64,000 bases of DNA from Candidatus Pelagibacter communis (GTDB taxonomy: Bacteria; Pseudomonadota; Alphaproteobacteria; Pelagibacterales; Pelagibacteraceae), in assembly GCF_001180025.1 (NCBI RefSeq), contig NZ_CVSK01000030.1, forward strand, positions 62,001 through 126,000, written 5' to 3'. Numbering within the stretch: position 1 is the first letter of the stretch; every line of letters starts with the position of its first letter. Under the pieces are notes generated by a model. The model was not told the origin of the DNA, made no database searches, and worked only from the letters and a program-made list of their open reading frames with translations. The translations under genes and the position numbers were made by a program. Shown here piece by piece: positions 45,986 to 56,330 of this stretch.

Positions 45986-46282
45986 TTATTTCTTCTCTGC
46001 TGTTGCTGGTTTAGCTTTTTTATCAGCTGGTGTATGACCAAAGAATGTTCTAGTTGGTGCAAACTCACCTAATTTATGCCCAACCATATCTTCTGAAACA
46101 GTTATTGGAATAAATTTTTTACCATTATAAATTTGAAAACTTACACCTACAAAATCTGGTAAAATTGTAGATTTTCTTGACCAAGTTTTAATAGGAATTT
46201 TCTTTGGATCGTCTTTATACTTGTCAACTTTCTTCATCAAGCTTTCTTCTACAAACGGACCTTTCCAAACTGCTCTAGCCAT
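45986..46282 (-). CDS. rpsS: Ribosomal protein uS19
   Basis: Small-subunit head protein partnering S13. The 98-residue sequence opens [20 protein letters not shown] and has [20 protein letters not shown] and [20 protein letters not shown], followed by a short Lys/Ala tail. Start shares one base with the rplB stop. Confidence 0.98.
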   Translation of the reverse strand: MARAVWKGPFVEESLMKKVDKYKDDPKKIPIKTWSRKSTILPDFVGVSFQIYNGKKFIPITVSEDMVGHKLGEFAPTRTFFGHTPADKKAKPATAEKK

Positions 46283-47121
46283 TACTTAGTATCCTTCCTC
46301 TTATTTCTTCTCTTAACTATAAATTTATCTGTTCTTTTATTATCTCGAGTTTTTAAACCTTTAGCAGATTGTCCTGTAGGTGAAACTGGATGTCTTCCTC
46401 CAGCAGATTTTCCTTCACCACCTCCATGTGGGTGATCAACTGGGTTTTTAACAACACCTCTAGTATGAGGTCTTCTACCCAACCATCTTGATCTACCTGC
46501 TTTTCCAATTTTGATATTTTTTTGATCTGGATTACTTAAAATTCCAATTGTAGCTAAAGCTCTTGAATCTATTTTTCTCACTTCACCTGAGGCTAATTTT
46601 ATTAAACTATAGTTCCCATCTAGACCACTAATAGTAACTGATGAACCAGCTGCTCTAGCGATTTTTCCACCACCACCTGGCTGTATCTCAACGTTATGTA
46701 TATTAATACCCACTGGTATATCTTGTAATGGCATACAATTGCCTACTTTAATTTCTTTTTTAGAACCACTTTCAACTTTATCTCCAACTTTAATTTTTTG
46801 TGGTGCTAAGAAATATGAGTGAGTACCATCCTCAAATTTAACTAACATTATGTAGCATGATCTATTAGGATCATATTCAATTCTTTCAACTGTGGCTTCC
46901 ATATCGAATTTTTTTCGATAAAAATCCACATGTCTGTACATTTTTTTATGTCCACCGGCTCTATTAATAGAGGTAATATGACCGTTATTATTTCTACCTT
47001 TCATCGCATTTTTAGGTGAAACTAAGGTCTTGAATGGTTTACCTTTCCATAAACCAGTTCTATCAACTAAAATAGTGCCTCTTGTAGATTTTGTATATGG
47101 TTTAAAAGTTTTTAATGCCAT
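46282..47121 (-). CDS. rplB: Ribosomal protein uL2
   Basis: Core 23S rRNA-binding protein needed for peptidyl transfer. The 279-residue sequence has [40 protein letters not shown] and the signature [20 protein letters not shown] with the conserved His of the VDHPHGGG loop, ending in a basic tail. It lies between rplW and rpsS in standard S10 order. Confidence 0.98.
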   Translation of the reverse strand: MALKTFKPYTKSTRGTILVDRTGLWKGKPFKTLVSPKNAMKGRNNNGHITSINRAGGHKKMYRHVDFYRKKFDMEATVERIEYDPNRSCYIMLVKFEDGTHSYFLAPQKIKVGDKVESGSKKEIKVGNCMPLQDIPVGINIHNVEIQPGGGGKIARAAGSSVTISGLDGNYSLIKLASGEVRKIDSRALATIGILSNPDQKNIKIGKAGRSRWLGRRPHTRGVVKNPVDHPHGGGEGKSAGGRHPVSPTGQSAKGLKTRDNKRTDKFIVKRRNKRKDTK

Positions 47122-47124
47122 TTA

Positions 47125-47418
47125 TTAAATTCCTGTTGTTAGATCAATGCTCTGACCTTTTTTTAGAGTAATTATTGCTTTCTTATATCCAGATACTTTT
47201 ACTTTTCTACCTCTGGTAACTTTTGTTCTATTTTGTTTGTTAATAATATTTATCTTAGTCACATTAACTTTAAATATTTTTTCAATATTCTTTTTTAAAT
47301 TTTTCTTATTTGCACCATTTGGAACTTTAAAAACAATTTTATTCAGTTCAGATAAGTTAGTTGATTTCTCAGTAACAACTGGTGAAAGAATTTTGTCGTA
47401 TAAGTGTATTTTTTCCAT
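47125..47418 (-). CDS. rplW: Ribosomal protein uL23
   Basis: Tunnel-exit protein that docks trigger factor and SRP. The 97-residue sequence begins with YDKILSPVVTEKSTNLSELN and has FKVPNGANKKNLKKNIEKIF and VNVTKINIINKQNRTK. The trigger-factor-docking Glu of the TEKS-type region (VVTEKST) is present. Position after rplD is standard. Confidence 0.97.
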   Translation of the reverse strand: MEKIHLYDKILSPVVTEKSTNLSELNKIVFKVPNGANKKNLKKNIEKIFKVNVTKINIINKQNRTKVTRGRKVKVSGYKKAIITLKKGQSIDLTTGI

Positions 47419-47419
47419 T

Positions 47420-48043
47420 TTATGAATATCTCTTTTCTAATTCTTTTACTGAACTTTCTGTAAAAACAACTTTTTTAAATTTAATAATATCGTAAGCACT
47501 AAAATGATTTACATCAGTAACTTTAATATTTGGAATATTTCTCACTGATTTTTCAATTTTTTCTTTTGAATTTTTATCTAAAATTATTAGTGAATTTTTA
47601 ATTTCAAGTTTATTAATAATTGAGTTCATCTCTTTTGTTTTTTTAATTTCAGAACTAAAATCATTTAGGATTAATAAATTTTTATTCTTATTTTTTTCAG
47701 TAATTAATGAAGCTACGCTTTGTTTTTTCTCTGTTTTGTTTAATTTTCTTTTTTTATAAGCTAATTCACCTTTTGGTCCATGAGCAATACCACCACCAAC
47801 AAATATAGGAGCTTTTCTACTAGCATGCCTTGCACCACCGGTCCCTTTTTGAGCATATATTTTTGAAGTTGGTCCTTTTACTTCATTTTGTTGTTTAGTT
47901 TTGGCATGTCTACCTTTGTAATTAGCATTTGTTTTATAAAGAACAGCGCTAACTAATTTATGGTTAATTTTTGCAGAAAAAATCTTATCCAAAACCTCAA
48001 TACTATCTTTTTTTCCGTCTATGCTAATTTTATCTAATTTCAT
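47420..48043 (-). CDS. rplD: Ribosomal protein uL4
   Basis: Tunnel protein; in E. coli it also represses the S10 operon. The 207-residue sequence has the extended-loop signature KGRHAKTKQQNEVKGPTSKI, QKGTGGARHASRKAPIFVGG, GGIAHGPKGELAYKKRKLNK, and a Rossmann-like C-terminal half. The S10 unit here has no long leader before rpsJ where E. coli-type L4 control acts, because fusA ends on the rpsJ start. Confidence 0.97.
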   Translation of the reverse strand: MKLDKISIDGKKDSIEVLDKIFSAKINHKLVSAVLYKTNANYKGRHAKTKQQNEVKGPTSKIYAQKGTGGARHASRKAPIFVGGGIAHGPKGELAYKKRKLNKTEKKQSVASLITEKNKNKNLLILNDFSSEIKKTKEMNSIINKLEIKNSLIILDKNSKEKIEKSVRNIPNIKVTDVNHFSAYDIIKFKKVVFTESSVKELEKRYS

Positions 48044-48753
48044 TATTTTTTCTTTTTCTCAGGTGTTTTTTTAGCCTCTTCAGCAGCTGCTTGTTTCTCA
48101 CCAATTGTCATTTTATTTAAATTTTTTACAGATTTTTTAACCATTACCTCGGAATTTTTTGAGCCCGGTATTGACCCTTTTAAGTAAAGAAGTTCGTTTT
48201 CTAAGTCAGTTTTTATTATTTCAATATTTTGCATTGTTCTCAGCTTGTCACCCATATGACCAGCCATTTTTTTTCCTTTAAAAACTTTTCCTGGATCTTG
48301 ACTATGCCCAGTCGAACCATGTGCTCTGTGTGATATTGAAACACCGTGACTGGCTCTTAAACCACCAAAATTATGTCTTTTCATAGCACCTGCAAAACCT
48401 TTACCAATTGTCTTTGATCTTGTGTCTACAAATTTAATGTCTTTGAATATTTCTAAACCAAACTCGTTTCCTTCTTTGTACACTGATGTATCATTTACTC
48501 TAAATTCTTTTAATTTTTTTTTAGCTTCTGTATTTTTTTTTGAAAAAACACCTTTCATTGCTTTTGTTAATTTTGAATTTTTAATTTTTCCATATCCAAG
48601 CTGAACAGCTTTGTATCCTCTTTTTTCCTCTTCAATAACCTGAATAACTCTAGCTTTTTCAACCTTAAGCACAGTCACAGGAACTAACTGACCGGATTTA
48701 TAGAATTCTCTCGTCATTCCAATTTTTTTTCCTAATAATGCTATCTCGCTCAT
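48043..48753 (-). CDS. rplC: Ribosomal protein uL3
   Basis: Early-assembly protein reaching the peptidyl transferase centre. The 236-residue sequence opens with LLGKKIGMTREFYKSGQLVP and has NFGGLRASHGVSISHRAHGS and DPGKVFKGKKMAGHMGDKLR. A C-terminal tail rich in Ala, Glu and Lys (about 20 residues) extends past the family core. One-base overlap with rplD. Confidence 0.98.
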   Translation of the reverse strand: MSEIALLGKKIGMTREFYKSGQLVPVTVLKVEKARVIQVIEEEKRGYKAVQLGYGKIKNSKLTKAMKGVFSKKNTEAKKKLKEFRVNDTSVYKEGNEFGLEIFKDIKFVDTRSKTIGKGFAGAMKRHNFGGLRASHGVSISHRAHGSTGHSQDPGKVFKGKKMAGHMGDKLRTMQNIEIIKTDLENELLYLKGSIPGSKNSEVMVKKSVKNLNKMTIGEKQAAAEEAKKTPEKKKK

Positions 48754-48755
48754 AA

Positions 48756-49064
48756 TTAAATTTTAATCTCCACATCTACACCAGAAGCTAAATCAAGTTT
48801 CATCAATGCTTCTACAGTTTGTGGTGTTGGTTCAATGATATCTATTAGTCTTTTGTGTGTTCTTGACTCAAACTGTTCTCTACTTTTCTTATCTATATGA
48901 GGTGATCTTAATACTGTGTATCTTTCAATTCTTGTAGGTAATGGAATAGGTCCTTTAATTGTAGCTCCAGTTCTTTTAACTGTGTTTACAATTTCTTCTG
49001 TAGAAGCGTCTAGAACCTTATTATCGTACGCTCTTAGTTTTATCCTTATGTTTTGCTTTTCCAT
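48756..49064 (-). CDS. rpsJ: Ribosomal protein uS10
   Basis: Small-subunit protein that also acts as NusE in antitermination. The 102-residue sequence has [40 protein letters not shown], and [20 protein letters not shown]. It starts on the fusA stop codon (TAATG); the tuf gene that commonly sits between fusA and rpsJ is not here. Confidence 0.98.
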   Translation of the reverse strand: MEKQNIRIKLRAYDNKVLDASTEEIVNTVKRTGATIKGPIPLPTRIERYTVLRSPHIDKKSREQFESRTHKRLIDIIEPTPQTVEALMKLDLASGVDVEIKI

Positions 49065-51142
49065 TATCCCGCTACCTTTTTAGTTACTTCATCTTGAACG
49101 TTTTGAGGAACTTTAGAATAATGATCAAAGAACATTGAATATTGCGCTCTTCCTTGTGACATTGATCTAAGATTATTGATATAACCAAACATATTTGCTA
49201 GAGGAACCATAGCTGTAATCACAGTTGCATTTCCTCTTTGTTCTTGAGTGCTAATTTGCCCTCTTCTACTGTTTAAATCACCTATAACATCTCCCATATA
49301 GTCCTCAGGAGTAACGACTTCTACTCTCATAATTGGTTCTAGAAGTTTTAATCCACCTTGAGTACAAGCTTCTTTAAAACATGCTCTACTTGCAAGTTCA
49401 AAGGCTAAAACGCTTGAGTCAACATCGTGATGTAAACCATCAACAATAGTTACTTTGTAATCAATCATTGGGAAACCTGCCAAAATTCCACTATCAGACA
49501 CAGTTTCAATACCTTTTTCAACACCAGGAATGAATTCTTTTGGAATAGCTCCACCCTTAATAGCACTTTCAACTTCTCTTCCTTTTCCTGGTTCTTGAGG
49601 TTCAACAAATAATTTAACCTTAGCAAACTGACCAGCACCACCGCTCTGTTTTTTATGTATGTATTCATACTCAGCAGATTTTTCTATAGTTTCTCTGTAA
49701 GCGACTTGTGGAGCACCTACGTTTGCCTCAACTTTAAATTCCCTTTTCATTCGATCAACAATAATATCTAAGTGAAGTTCACCCATACCTTTAATGATTG
49801 TTTGACCCGACTCTTCATCTGAAGAAACTCTAAATGATGGATCCTCTTTAGCTAATCTTGCTAATGCTTCACCCATTTTTTCTTGGTCACCTTTTGTTTT
49901 TGGCTCTACAGCAATTTCAATTACTGGGTCTGGGAATTCCATTGGCTCTAATAAAACTGGATTTTCTTTGTCACATAAAGTGTGACCTGTCATAGTATTT
50001 TTTAATCCTGCTAGTGAAACAATATCACCTGCATTAGCCTCTTTAATATCTTCTCTTGAATTAGCATGCATTAAAAGCATACGACCAACTCTTTCTTCCT
50101 TATCAGATGAAGAATTATATACGGCAGTTCCAGACTTAATCGTACCAGAATAAATTCTAACGAATGTTAAAGAACCTACAAATGGATCGTTTGCAACTTT
50201 GAAAGCCAAACCTGAAAAAGAAGAGCCATCATCAAATTTCATCTCAACTTCATCTTCTGAACCAACTTTTGTGCCTTTAATTGAGCCAATATCTACTGGG
50301 CTTGGCAAGTAGTTTACAACCGCATCTAATAAAGGTTGAACACCTTTATTTTTAAACGCAGATCCAGTTAAAACTGGGACAAAACTAAAGTTCAATGTTC
50401 CTTTTCTTATACACTTAACTAAATCTTCCTCTTTAATTTCCTCTCCATTTAAATAAGACTCCATTAATTTTTCGTCTTGTTCTACAGCAGTTTCGACTAA
50501 TTCTGTTCTATATTTTTCAGTAATTTCTTTAAGATCATCAGGAATATCTTTGTATTCCCATTCAGCACCTAATGCCTCATTTTTCCAAACTTGAGCTTTC
50601 ATTTTAACTAAATCAACAACTCCAGTTAAAGAAGCCTCAATTCCAATAGGAACTTGTAATACTAATGGCTTTGCACCTAATCTATCTTTAATCATGTCAA
50701 CACATCTAAAGAAATCAGCACCTGTTCTATCCAGTTTATTTACAAAACAAATTCTTGGAACTTTATATTTGTCTGCTTGTCTCCATACTGTTTCAGATTG
50801 TGGTTCTACACCCGCTACACCATCAAAAACAGCTACGGCACCATCTAAAACTTTCAAAGATCTCTCTACTTCAATAGTAAAGTCTACGTGACCTGGGGTA
50901 TCAATGATGTTAACTCTGTGATCATTCCAAAAACAAGTAGTTGCTGCAGAAGTAATTGTAATTCCTCTTTCTTGTTCTTGCTCCATCCAATCCATGGTTG
51001 CTGCACCATCATGCACTTCACCAATTTTATGGCTCTTACCTGTATAATATAAAATTCTCTCTGTAGTAGTTGTTTTCCCAGCGTCTATATGGGCCATGAT
51101 CCCAATATTTCTATATTTATCTAATGAATGAGTTCTAGCCAT
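49064..51142 (-). CDS. fusA: Elongation factor G
   Basis: Translocation GTPase. The 692-residue protein has the GTP-binding motifs [19 protein letters not shown], the [11 protein letters not shown] switch, DTPGHVDF and NKLDRTGAD, then domains II to V ending with [20 protein letters not shown]. Complete and typical. It lies between rpsG (six-base gap) and rpsJ (one-base overlap). Fusidic-acid and other resistance changes cannot be assessed by eye. Confidence 0.98.
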   Translation of the reverse strand: MARTHSLDKYRNIGIMAHIDAGKTTTTERILYYTGKSHKIGEVHDGAATMDWMEQEQERGITITSAATTCFWNDHRVNIIDTPGHVDFTIEVERSLKVLDGAVAVFDGVAGVEPQSETVWRQADKYKVPRICFVNKLDRTGADFFRCVDMIKDRLGAKPLVLQVPIGIEASLTGVVDLVKMKAQVWKNEALGAEWEYKDIPDDLKEITEKYRTELVETAVEQDEKLMESYLNGEEIKEEDLVKCIRKGTLNFSFVPVLTGSAFKNKGVQPLLDAVVNYLPSPVDIGSIKGTKVGSEDEVEMKFDDGSSFSGLAFKVANDPFVGSLTFVRIYSGTIKSGTAVYNSSSDKEERVGRMLLMHANSREDIKEANAGDIVSLAGLKNTMTGHTLCDKENPVLLEPMEFPDPVIEIAVEPKTKGDQEKMGEALARLAKEDPSFRVSSDEESGQTIIKGMGELHLDIIVDRMKREFKVEANVGAPQVAYRETIEKSAEYEYIHKKQSGGAGQFAKVKLFVEPQEPGKGREVESAIKGGAIPKEFIPGVEKGIETVSDSGILAGFPMIDYKVTIVDGLHHDVDSSVLAFELASRACFKEACTQGGLKLLEPIMRVEVVTPEDYMGDVIGDLNSRRGQISTQEQRGNATVITAMVPLANMFGYINNLRSMSQGRAQYSMFFDHYSKVPQNVQDEVTKKVAG

Positions 51143-51148
51143 ATCTTA

Positions 51149-51619
51149 TTACCACCTAAAATGAGCAAATGCCTTGTTAGACTCTGCCATTTTATGTACA
51201 TCCTCTCTTTTTTTAACAGCAGCTCCTTTTTTTTCATAAGCATCATAAAGCTCATTAAAAATTTTATCTGCCATATGTTTATCTTTTCTTTTTCTTGCTG
51301 ATTCTACTAACCATCTAATAGCTAAGGCTTGTGCTCTTTTACTTTTTACCTCAACAGGAACTTGATAAGTTGCACCACCAACTCTTCTAGATCTAACTTC
51401 TACAGTTGGTTTGATGTTATTAATTGCTTCATTAAAAATATTAATCGGTTCATCTTTAGTTTTTGTTTTAATTTTATCTATAGCATCATAAACTATTTTA
51501 GCAGCAATACCTCTTTTGCCGTCATACATGATATTGTTGATTAATTTAGGAATAATAGTTGATTTGAATTTTGGATCTGGAACTACATTTTTTTTCGGTT
51601 GAGTTTTTTTTCTAGACAT
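51149..51619 (-). CDS. rpsG: Ribosomal protein uS7
   Basis: Primary 16S 3'-domain binder and str-operon repressor in E. coli. The 156-residue sequence has VVPDPKFKSTIIPKLINNIM, VEVRSRRVGGATYQVPVEVK and the C-terminal NKAFAHFRW block typical of the alphaproteobacterial form. Its ATG shares one base with the rpsL stop, so the rpsL-rpsG spacer where S7 represses translation in E. coli does not exist here. Confidence 0.98.
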   Translation of the reverse strand: MSRKKTQPKKNVVPDPKFKSTIIPKLINNIMYDGKRGIAAKIVYDAIDKIKTKTKDEPINIFNEAINNIKPTVEVRSRRVGGATYQVPVEVKSKRAQALAIRWLVESARKRKDKHMADKIFNELYDAYEKKGAAVKKREDVHKMAESNKAFAHFRW

Positions 51620-51990
51620 TATTTACCTTTTTTCGTTCCGTATAAAGATCTTCTTTGTTTTCTATTTGCAACACCTTGTGTATCTAGATTACCTCTTAAA
51701 ATATGATAACGAACACCTGGTAAATCTTTTACTCTACCACCTCTAATCAGAACTACCGAGTGTTCTTGAAGGTTATGACCTTCGCCTGGAATATAAGCTG
51801 TAACTTCAAATCCATTTGACAATCTCACTCTAGCAACTTTTCTTAATGCAGAGTTTGGTTTCTTAGGAGTTGTTGTATAAACTTTTACACAAACACCTCT
51901 CTTTAAAGGTTGCTTTTGTAGAGCAGGAACTTTGTTCCTCGCTGCTGGTTTCACTCTTTTTTTTCTTAACAACTGGTTAATAGTTGGCAT
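51619..51990 (-). CDS. rpsL: Ribosomal protein uS12
   Basis: Decoding-centre protein. The 123-residue sequence opens [20 protein letters not shown] and has [20 protein letters not shown] and [20 protein letters not shown]; the two lysines altered in streptomycin-resistant mutants of other species are wild type. I use ATG 51990: an open extension to 52086 adds 32 residues foreign to the family. It is preceded by the longest gap in the window, with a promoter match and a hairpin. Confidence 0.97.
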   Translation of the reverse strand: MPTINQLLRKKRVKPAARNKVPALQKQPLKRGVCVKVYTTTPKKPNSALRKVARVRLSNGFEVTAYIPGEGHNLQEHSVVLIRGGRVKDLPGVRYHILRGNLDTQGVANRKQRRSLYGTKKGK

Positions 51991-52025
51991 AAATTTTTTA
52001 AAATTAATTAATTTATTTTTAGATG

Positions 52026-52047
52026 AAAATAACTGACAGGTTATTTT
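52026..52047 (-). promoter_or_regulatory. Hairpin in the rpsL leader
   Basis: Read on the minus strand, AAAATAAC-CTGTCA-GTTATTTT forms a perfect eight-base-pair stem with a six-base loop, 35 bases before the rpsL ATG. No T-run of terminator type follows. It is positioned to act as a leader element (protein binding, mRNA stability or processing) for the str-S10 genes. Confidence 0.45.
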
Positions 52048-52100
52048 GTGGCAGCGTTTAGTACCGTTAAAAGCACTACATTCCAACCAAAAACATCGCC

Positions 52101-52128
52101 AAATTACTTATTAATAGCCCTTTGTCAA
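52101..52128 (-). promoter_or_regulatory. Promoter candidate for rpsL-rpsG-fusA-rpsJ unit
   Basis: On the minus strand TTGACA (52128-52123, perfect -35) is 16 bases from TAATTT (52106-52101, 4/6 of the -10). It lies in the 167-base rpoC-rpsL gap, about 110 bases before the rpsL ATG, leaving a leader that contains the hairpin at 52026-52047. The same gap holds inverted ATCGCC/GGCGAT copies on either side of the -35. Confidence 0.45.
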
Positions 52129-52157
52129 ACTAAAACTGCAATTTTTAGGCGATTTTT

Positions 52158-55100
52158 TTACTGATTTGCCTGTGTTTCTTCGGGTTCTGAAGCTTCTATT
52201 TTATCCTGCTCTGCTAAGAAATTATTATCGTCCTCGAGAGCTTTATTGTTCCATCTATTTTTAATATTACCAGTACCTGCAGGAACTAATCTTCCAACAA
52301 TTACGTTCTCTTTTAGGCCATTTAATGGATCAACTTTTCCTTTAATTGCAGCGTCTGTTAATACTCTTGTTGTTTCTTGGAAAGAAGCAGCTGAAATAAA
52401 TGATTCTGTTTGAAGTGAAGCCTTAGTAATACCCATTAGAACTCTTTCACCAACGGCTGGAGTTTTTCCTTCTGCAACCAATTTTTCATTAGTATTATCA
52501 AACTTAATTCTATCAACCACTTCACCAGGTAAATAACTTGAGTCACCTGATACTTTAACCTCAACTTTTTTAAGCATTTGTCTTAAAATAGTTTCAATAT
52601 GCTTATCGTTTATTATTACACCTTGTAATCTATAAACTTCTTGAACTTGATTAACAAAATATTCTGTTAAATCTTTGATTCCTAAAATTCTTAAAATATC
52701 ATGTGGCAGTGGTTGACCATCTAAAAGATACTCTCCTTTTTGAATTTTTTCGCCTGGATTGAAATTAATATGTTTACCTTTTGGAATTAAATAATTTGAA
52801 GGTTCTGATCCATCTTCAGGAACAATAGATACTCTTTGTTTGCCTCTTACCTCTTTACCAAAAACAACACTACCATCATTTTCTGCAATGATCGCACTAT
52901 CCTTGGCCTTTCGAGCTTCAAATAACTCAGCAACTCTTGGAAGACCTCCGGTAATATCTTTTGTTTTTGTAGTTTCCTTAGGTAATCTTGCAATTACATC
53001 ACCTGCATAAACTTTTTGACCATCTTTAATTGATAAAATCGAATCTGGTACTAGATAATATCTAGCTTCATTATCGTCAGCTTTTTTAATCACATTTCCT
53101 TTTTCATCTCTTAAAGTAATTCTAGGTTTTAAATCAGTACTTTTTGATTGACCTCTCCAATCAATTACTGATTTAGAAGAAATTCCTGTTGCATCGTCAG
53201 TAGTTTCTTGAATTGATACACCATCAATTAAATCTACATAACTAGCTGTACCACTTTTCTCTGCTATAACTGGTGTTGTGTAAGGATCCCATTCACATAT
53301 TTTAGTATTTGCTTTGACTTTGTCACCATTGTTAAAAAATAATCTTGAACCATAAGCAACTTTATAAACCGCTATCTGAACTCCTTTGTCATCCTCTATA
53401 GAAAGTTGAGTGTTTCTTCCCATTACAATCAAATTCTTTTTAGAGTCCTCTAAAATATTTGAGTTAATTATTTTTAAAGTTCCTTCACTTTTGGTAACTA
53501 TTTGAGAATCTTGTTTAACTGAAGCTGTTCCTCCAACGTGAAACGTTCTCATTGTTAGCTGTGTTCCTGGTTCACCAATTGATTGAGCAGATATCATTCC
53601 AATAGCTTCACCAACATGAACCATCTTACCTCTTGATAAATCTCGTCCATAGCAAGTAGCACAAACACCCTCTTTTGAACTACATGTCATTACAGAATAC
53701 ACTTTAATTGATTTAACTCCTGCAGCATCAATTTTTTCACAGCCTGCCTCATCAATCATTTCAGATTTTTTAATAATTACTTCTCCTGATAAAGGGTTTT
53801 TAACATCAGCAGCTGTTACTCTTCCTAATGCTCTTTCAGATAAACTAACAACAACATTACCACCCTCTAAAATTTCAGAAAGTTCAATAAATCCAGGATT
53901 ATCACAATTTACTTTTGTTATTGTTAAATCTTGTGCAACATCACATAGTCTTCTTGTTAAATATCCAGAACTAGCTGTTTTAAGTGCTGTATCTGCTAAT
54001 CCTTTTCTAGCACCGTGTGTTGAGTTGAAATATTCCAAAGCAGTCAATCCCTCTTTAAAGTTTGAGATAATTGGACTTTCAATAATTTCACCTGAAGGCT
54101 TAGCAATCAAACCTCTCATACCAGCTAATTGTTTCATTTGAGCAGCAGATCCTCTAGCTCCACTGTCAGCCATCATAAATACTGAATTAATTTTTAATCC
54201 TTCATCAGTTTTTTCTGTAGCTGAAATTCCCTTCATCATTTCGCCAGCAACTTTGTCTGTACACTTAGACCAAGCATCAACAACTTTATTGTATTTTTCA
54301 CCTCTTGTAATTAAACCTTCGGCATATTGAGTTTCATAATCTGCAATTAATTTCTTAGTATCGTCAATTAGTTGAGTTTTATTTTCAGGGATTACAAGAT
54401 CGTCTTTTCCAAACGAAATTCCTGCTTTAAATGCGTGTTTAAATCCTAAATCTTTAAGCTTGTCACAAAAAATTACAGTAGTCTTTTGACCACAAAATCT
54501 AAATACAACATCAATTATTTCTGAAACTACTTTTTTAGGTAATAATCTATCTACTAAAGAAAACTTAATGTTGCTATTTTTTGGTAATAAATTTGCTAAT
54601 AAAAATCTTCCAGCTGTAGAAGTATATTTTTCTATTTTCTTATTCCCTTGCTCATCTACAGTCTCGTATCTTGAAATGATAGTACTATGAACATTTATTT
54701 GACCAGATGATAATGCAAATTCAATTTGATCTGAATTTGTAAAATATCCAGCTGGTTTGTCAGATATAGGTTCTTGTGAAAGATAGTAAATTCCTAAAAT
54801 CATATCCTGACTCGGAACAATAATTGGTTTACCGTTTGATGGAGAAAGAATATTATTTGTAGATAACATTAAAATTCTTGCCTCTAATTGTGCTTCTAAA
54901 CTTAACGGCACATGCACTGCCATTTGGTCACCATCGAAGTCAGCGTTAAATGCTGCACAAGTCAAAGGGTGTAATTCAATCGCATCACCTTCAATTAATT
55001 TTGGTTCAAACGCTTGAACTCCAAGTCTATGAAGTGTTGGTGCTCTATTTAAAAGTACTGGATGCTCTCTAACTATTAATTCTAAAGCGTCCCAAACTGC

Positions 55101-56330
55101 ATTTGTTTCTTTTTCAACTAATTTTTTAGCTTGTTTAATTGTTGATGCTAAGCCTAATTTGTTTAATCTTGCATATAAAAATGGTTTAAATAATTCTAAA
55201 GCCATTTTTTTTGGTAAACCGCACTCATGTAGTTTTAAATCAGGACCAACAACGATTACTGATCTTCCAGAATAATCAACTCGTTTACCTAATAAATTTT
55301 GTCTAAATCTTCCTTGTTTACCTTTTAACATTTCAGCAAGAGATTTAAGTGGTCTCTTACCTGTTCCTGTTATTACTCTACCTCTTCTTCCGTTATCAAA
55401 TAGAGCATCTACAGACTCTTGAAGCATCCTTTTTTCATTTCTTACAATGATATCTGGAGCTTTAAGATCCATTAATCTTTTTAATCTGTTATTTCTATTG
55501 ATTACCCTTCTATACAAATCATTAAGATCTGAAGTGGCAAATCTTCCGCCGTCTAGAGGAACTAATGGTCTTAGTTCTGGTGGTATAACTGGCACTACGG
55601 TCATAATCATCCATTCAGGTTTTTGACCTGTTTCAATAAATGATTCGATTAATTTTAATCTTTTAATTGCTCTTTCTTCATTAACTTTTGATTTGGTTTC
55701 TTTAATAAAGCTTACAAGGTTTTTTCTTTCTAATTCTAAATCTAAATTTTTCAGCATCTCAAGAACAGCTTCTGCCCCTATTCCTGCTGTAAAACTTTCT
55801 TCACCAAACTCATCCTGGTATTTTGCTAATTCTTCCTCATTTAAGAGTTGATTTTTCTGCAAACCAGTTAAACCAGGTTCTATTACTATAAAGTTTTCAA
55901 AATAAAGAACTCTCTCTATTTCTTTCAATTTCATGTCTACGGCTAAAGCAATTCTGCTTGGAAGAGACTTCAAGAACCAAATATGTGCTACAGGTGTAGC
56001 AAGGTTAATGTGGCCCATTCTTTCTCTTCTTACATTTGATTTTGTAACCTCAACACCACATTTCTCACATATAATTCCTCTAAACTTCATTCGTTTATAC
56101 TTACCGCATAAACACTCATAATCTTTTATTGGTCCAAAAATCCTTGCACAGAACAAACCATCTTTTTCAGGTCTAAACGTTCTATAATTAATTGTTTCAG
56201 GCTTTTTAATTTCACCAAATGTCCAAGATTTAATTTTCTCTGGGCTAGCAAGTGAAATTTTAATGCTATTAAAATTTTGAGCTTCTGAAATTTCGCTGCC
56301 CTTAAATAGATCTGTTAATTCTTTTTTCAT
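52158..56330 (-). CDS. rpoC: RNA polymerase beta' subunit
   Basis: Catalytic subunit of RNA polymerase. The 1,390-residue protein has the N-terminal zinc ligands ([20 protein letters not shown]), the active-site Mg motif [12 protein letters not shown], the bridge-helix region and the second cysteine cluster ([20 protein letters not shown]), followed by [19 protein letters not shown]. The tail is short and acidic ([10 protein letters not shown]). It shares one base with the rpoB stop. Complete and of normal length. Confidence 0.98.
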   Translation of the reverse strand: MKKELTDLFKGSEISEAQNFNSIKISLASPEKIKSWTFGEIKKPETINYRTFRPEKDGLFCARIFGPIKDYECLCGKYKRMKFRGIICEKCGVEVTKSNVRRERMGHINLATPVAHIWFLKSLPSRIALAVDMKLKEIERVLYFENFIVIEPGLTGLQKNQLLNEEELAKYQDEFGEESFTAGIGAEAVLEMLKNLDLELERKNLVSFIKETKSKVNEERAIKRLKLIESFIETGQKPEWMIMTVVPVIPPELRPLVPLDGGRFATSDLNDLYRRVINRNNRLKRLMDLKAPDIIVRNEKRMLQESVDALFDNGRRGRVITGTGKRPLKSLAEMLKGKQGRFRQNLLGKRVDYSGRSVIVVGPDLKLHECGLPKKMALELFKPFLYARLNKLGLASTIKQAKKLVEKETNAVWDALELIVREHPVLLNRAPTLHRLGVQAFEPKLIEGDAIELHPLTCAAFNADFDGDQMAVHVPLSLEAQLEARILMLSTNNILSPSNGKPIIVPSQDMILGIYYLSQEPISDKPAGYFTNSDQIEFALSSGQINVHSTIISRYETVDEQGNKKIEKYTSTAGRFLLANLLPKNSNIKFSLVDRLLPKKVVSEIIDVVFRFCGQKTTVIFCDKLKDLGFKHAFKAGISFGKDDLVIPENKTQLIDDTKKLIADYETQYAEGLITRGEKYNKVVDAWSKCTDKVAGEMMKGISATEKTDEGLKINSVFMMADSGARGSAAQMKQLAGMRGLIAKPSGEIIESPIISNFKEGLTALEYFNSTHGARKGLADTALKTASSGYLTRRLCDVAQDLTITKVNCDNPGFIELSEILEGGNVVVSLSERALGRVTAADVKNPLSGEVIIKKSEMIDEAGCEKIDAAGVKSIKVYSVMTCSSKEGVCATCYGRDLSRGKMVHVGEAIGMISAQSIGEPGTQLTMRTFHVGGTASVKQDSQIVTKSEGTLKIINSNILEDSKKNLIVMGRNTQLSIEDDKGVQIAVYKVAYGSRLFFNNGDKVKANTKICEWDPYTTPVIAEKSGTASYVDLIDGVSIQETTDDATGISSKSVIDWRGQSKSTDLKPRITLRDEKGNVIKKADDNEARYYLVPDSILSIKDGQKVYAGDVIARLPKETTKTKDITGGLPRVAELFEARKAKDSAIIAENDGSVVFGKEVRGKQRVSIVPEDGSEPSNYLIPKGKHINFNPGEKIQKGEYLLDGQPLPHDILRILGIKDLTEYFVNQVQEVYRLQGVIINDKHIETILRQMLKKVEVKVSGDSSYLPGEVVDRIKFDNTNEKLVAEGKTPAVGERVLMGITKASLQTESFISAASFQETTRVLTDAAIKGKVDPLNGLKENVIVGRLVPAGTGNIKNRWNNKALEDDNNFLAEQDKIEASEPEETQANQ

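Noticed and set aside
52004-52017. AT palindrome AAATTAATTAATTT before rpsL as a protein-binding site
   Set aside because: Composition alone makes such palindromes frequent in a genome this AT-rich; no second line of support.
51991-52086. In-frame 32-residue extension of rpsL
   Set aside because: S12 begins with MPTINQL; the extension has unrelated sequence and covers the promoter and hairpin region.
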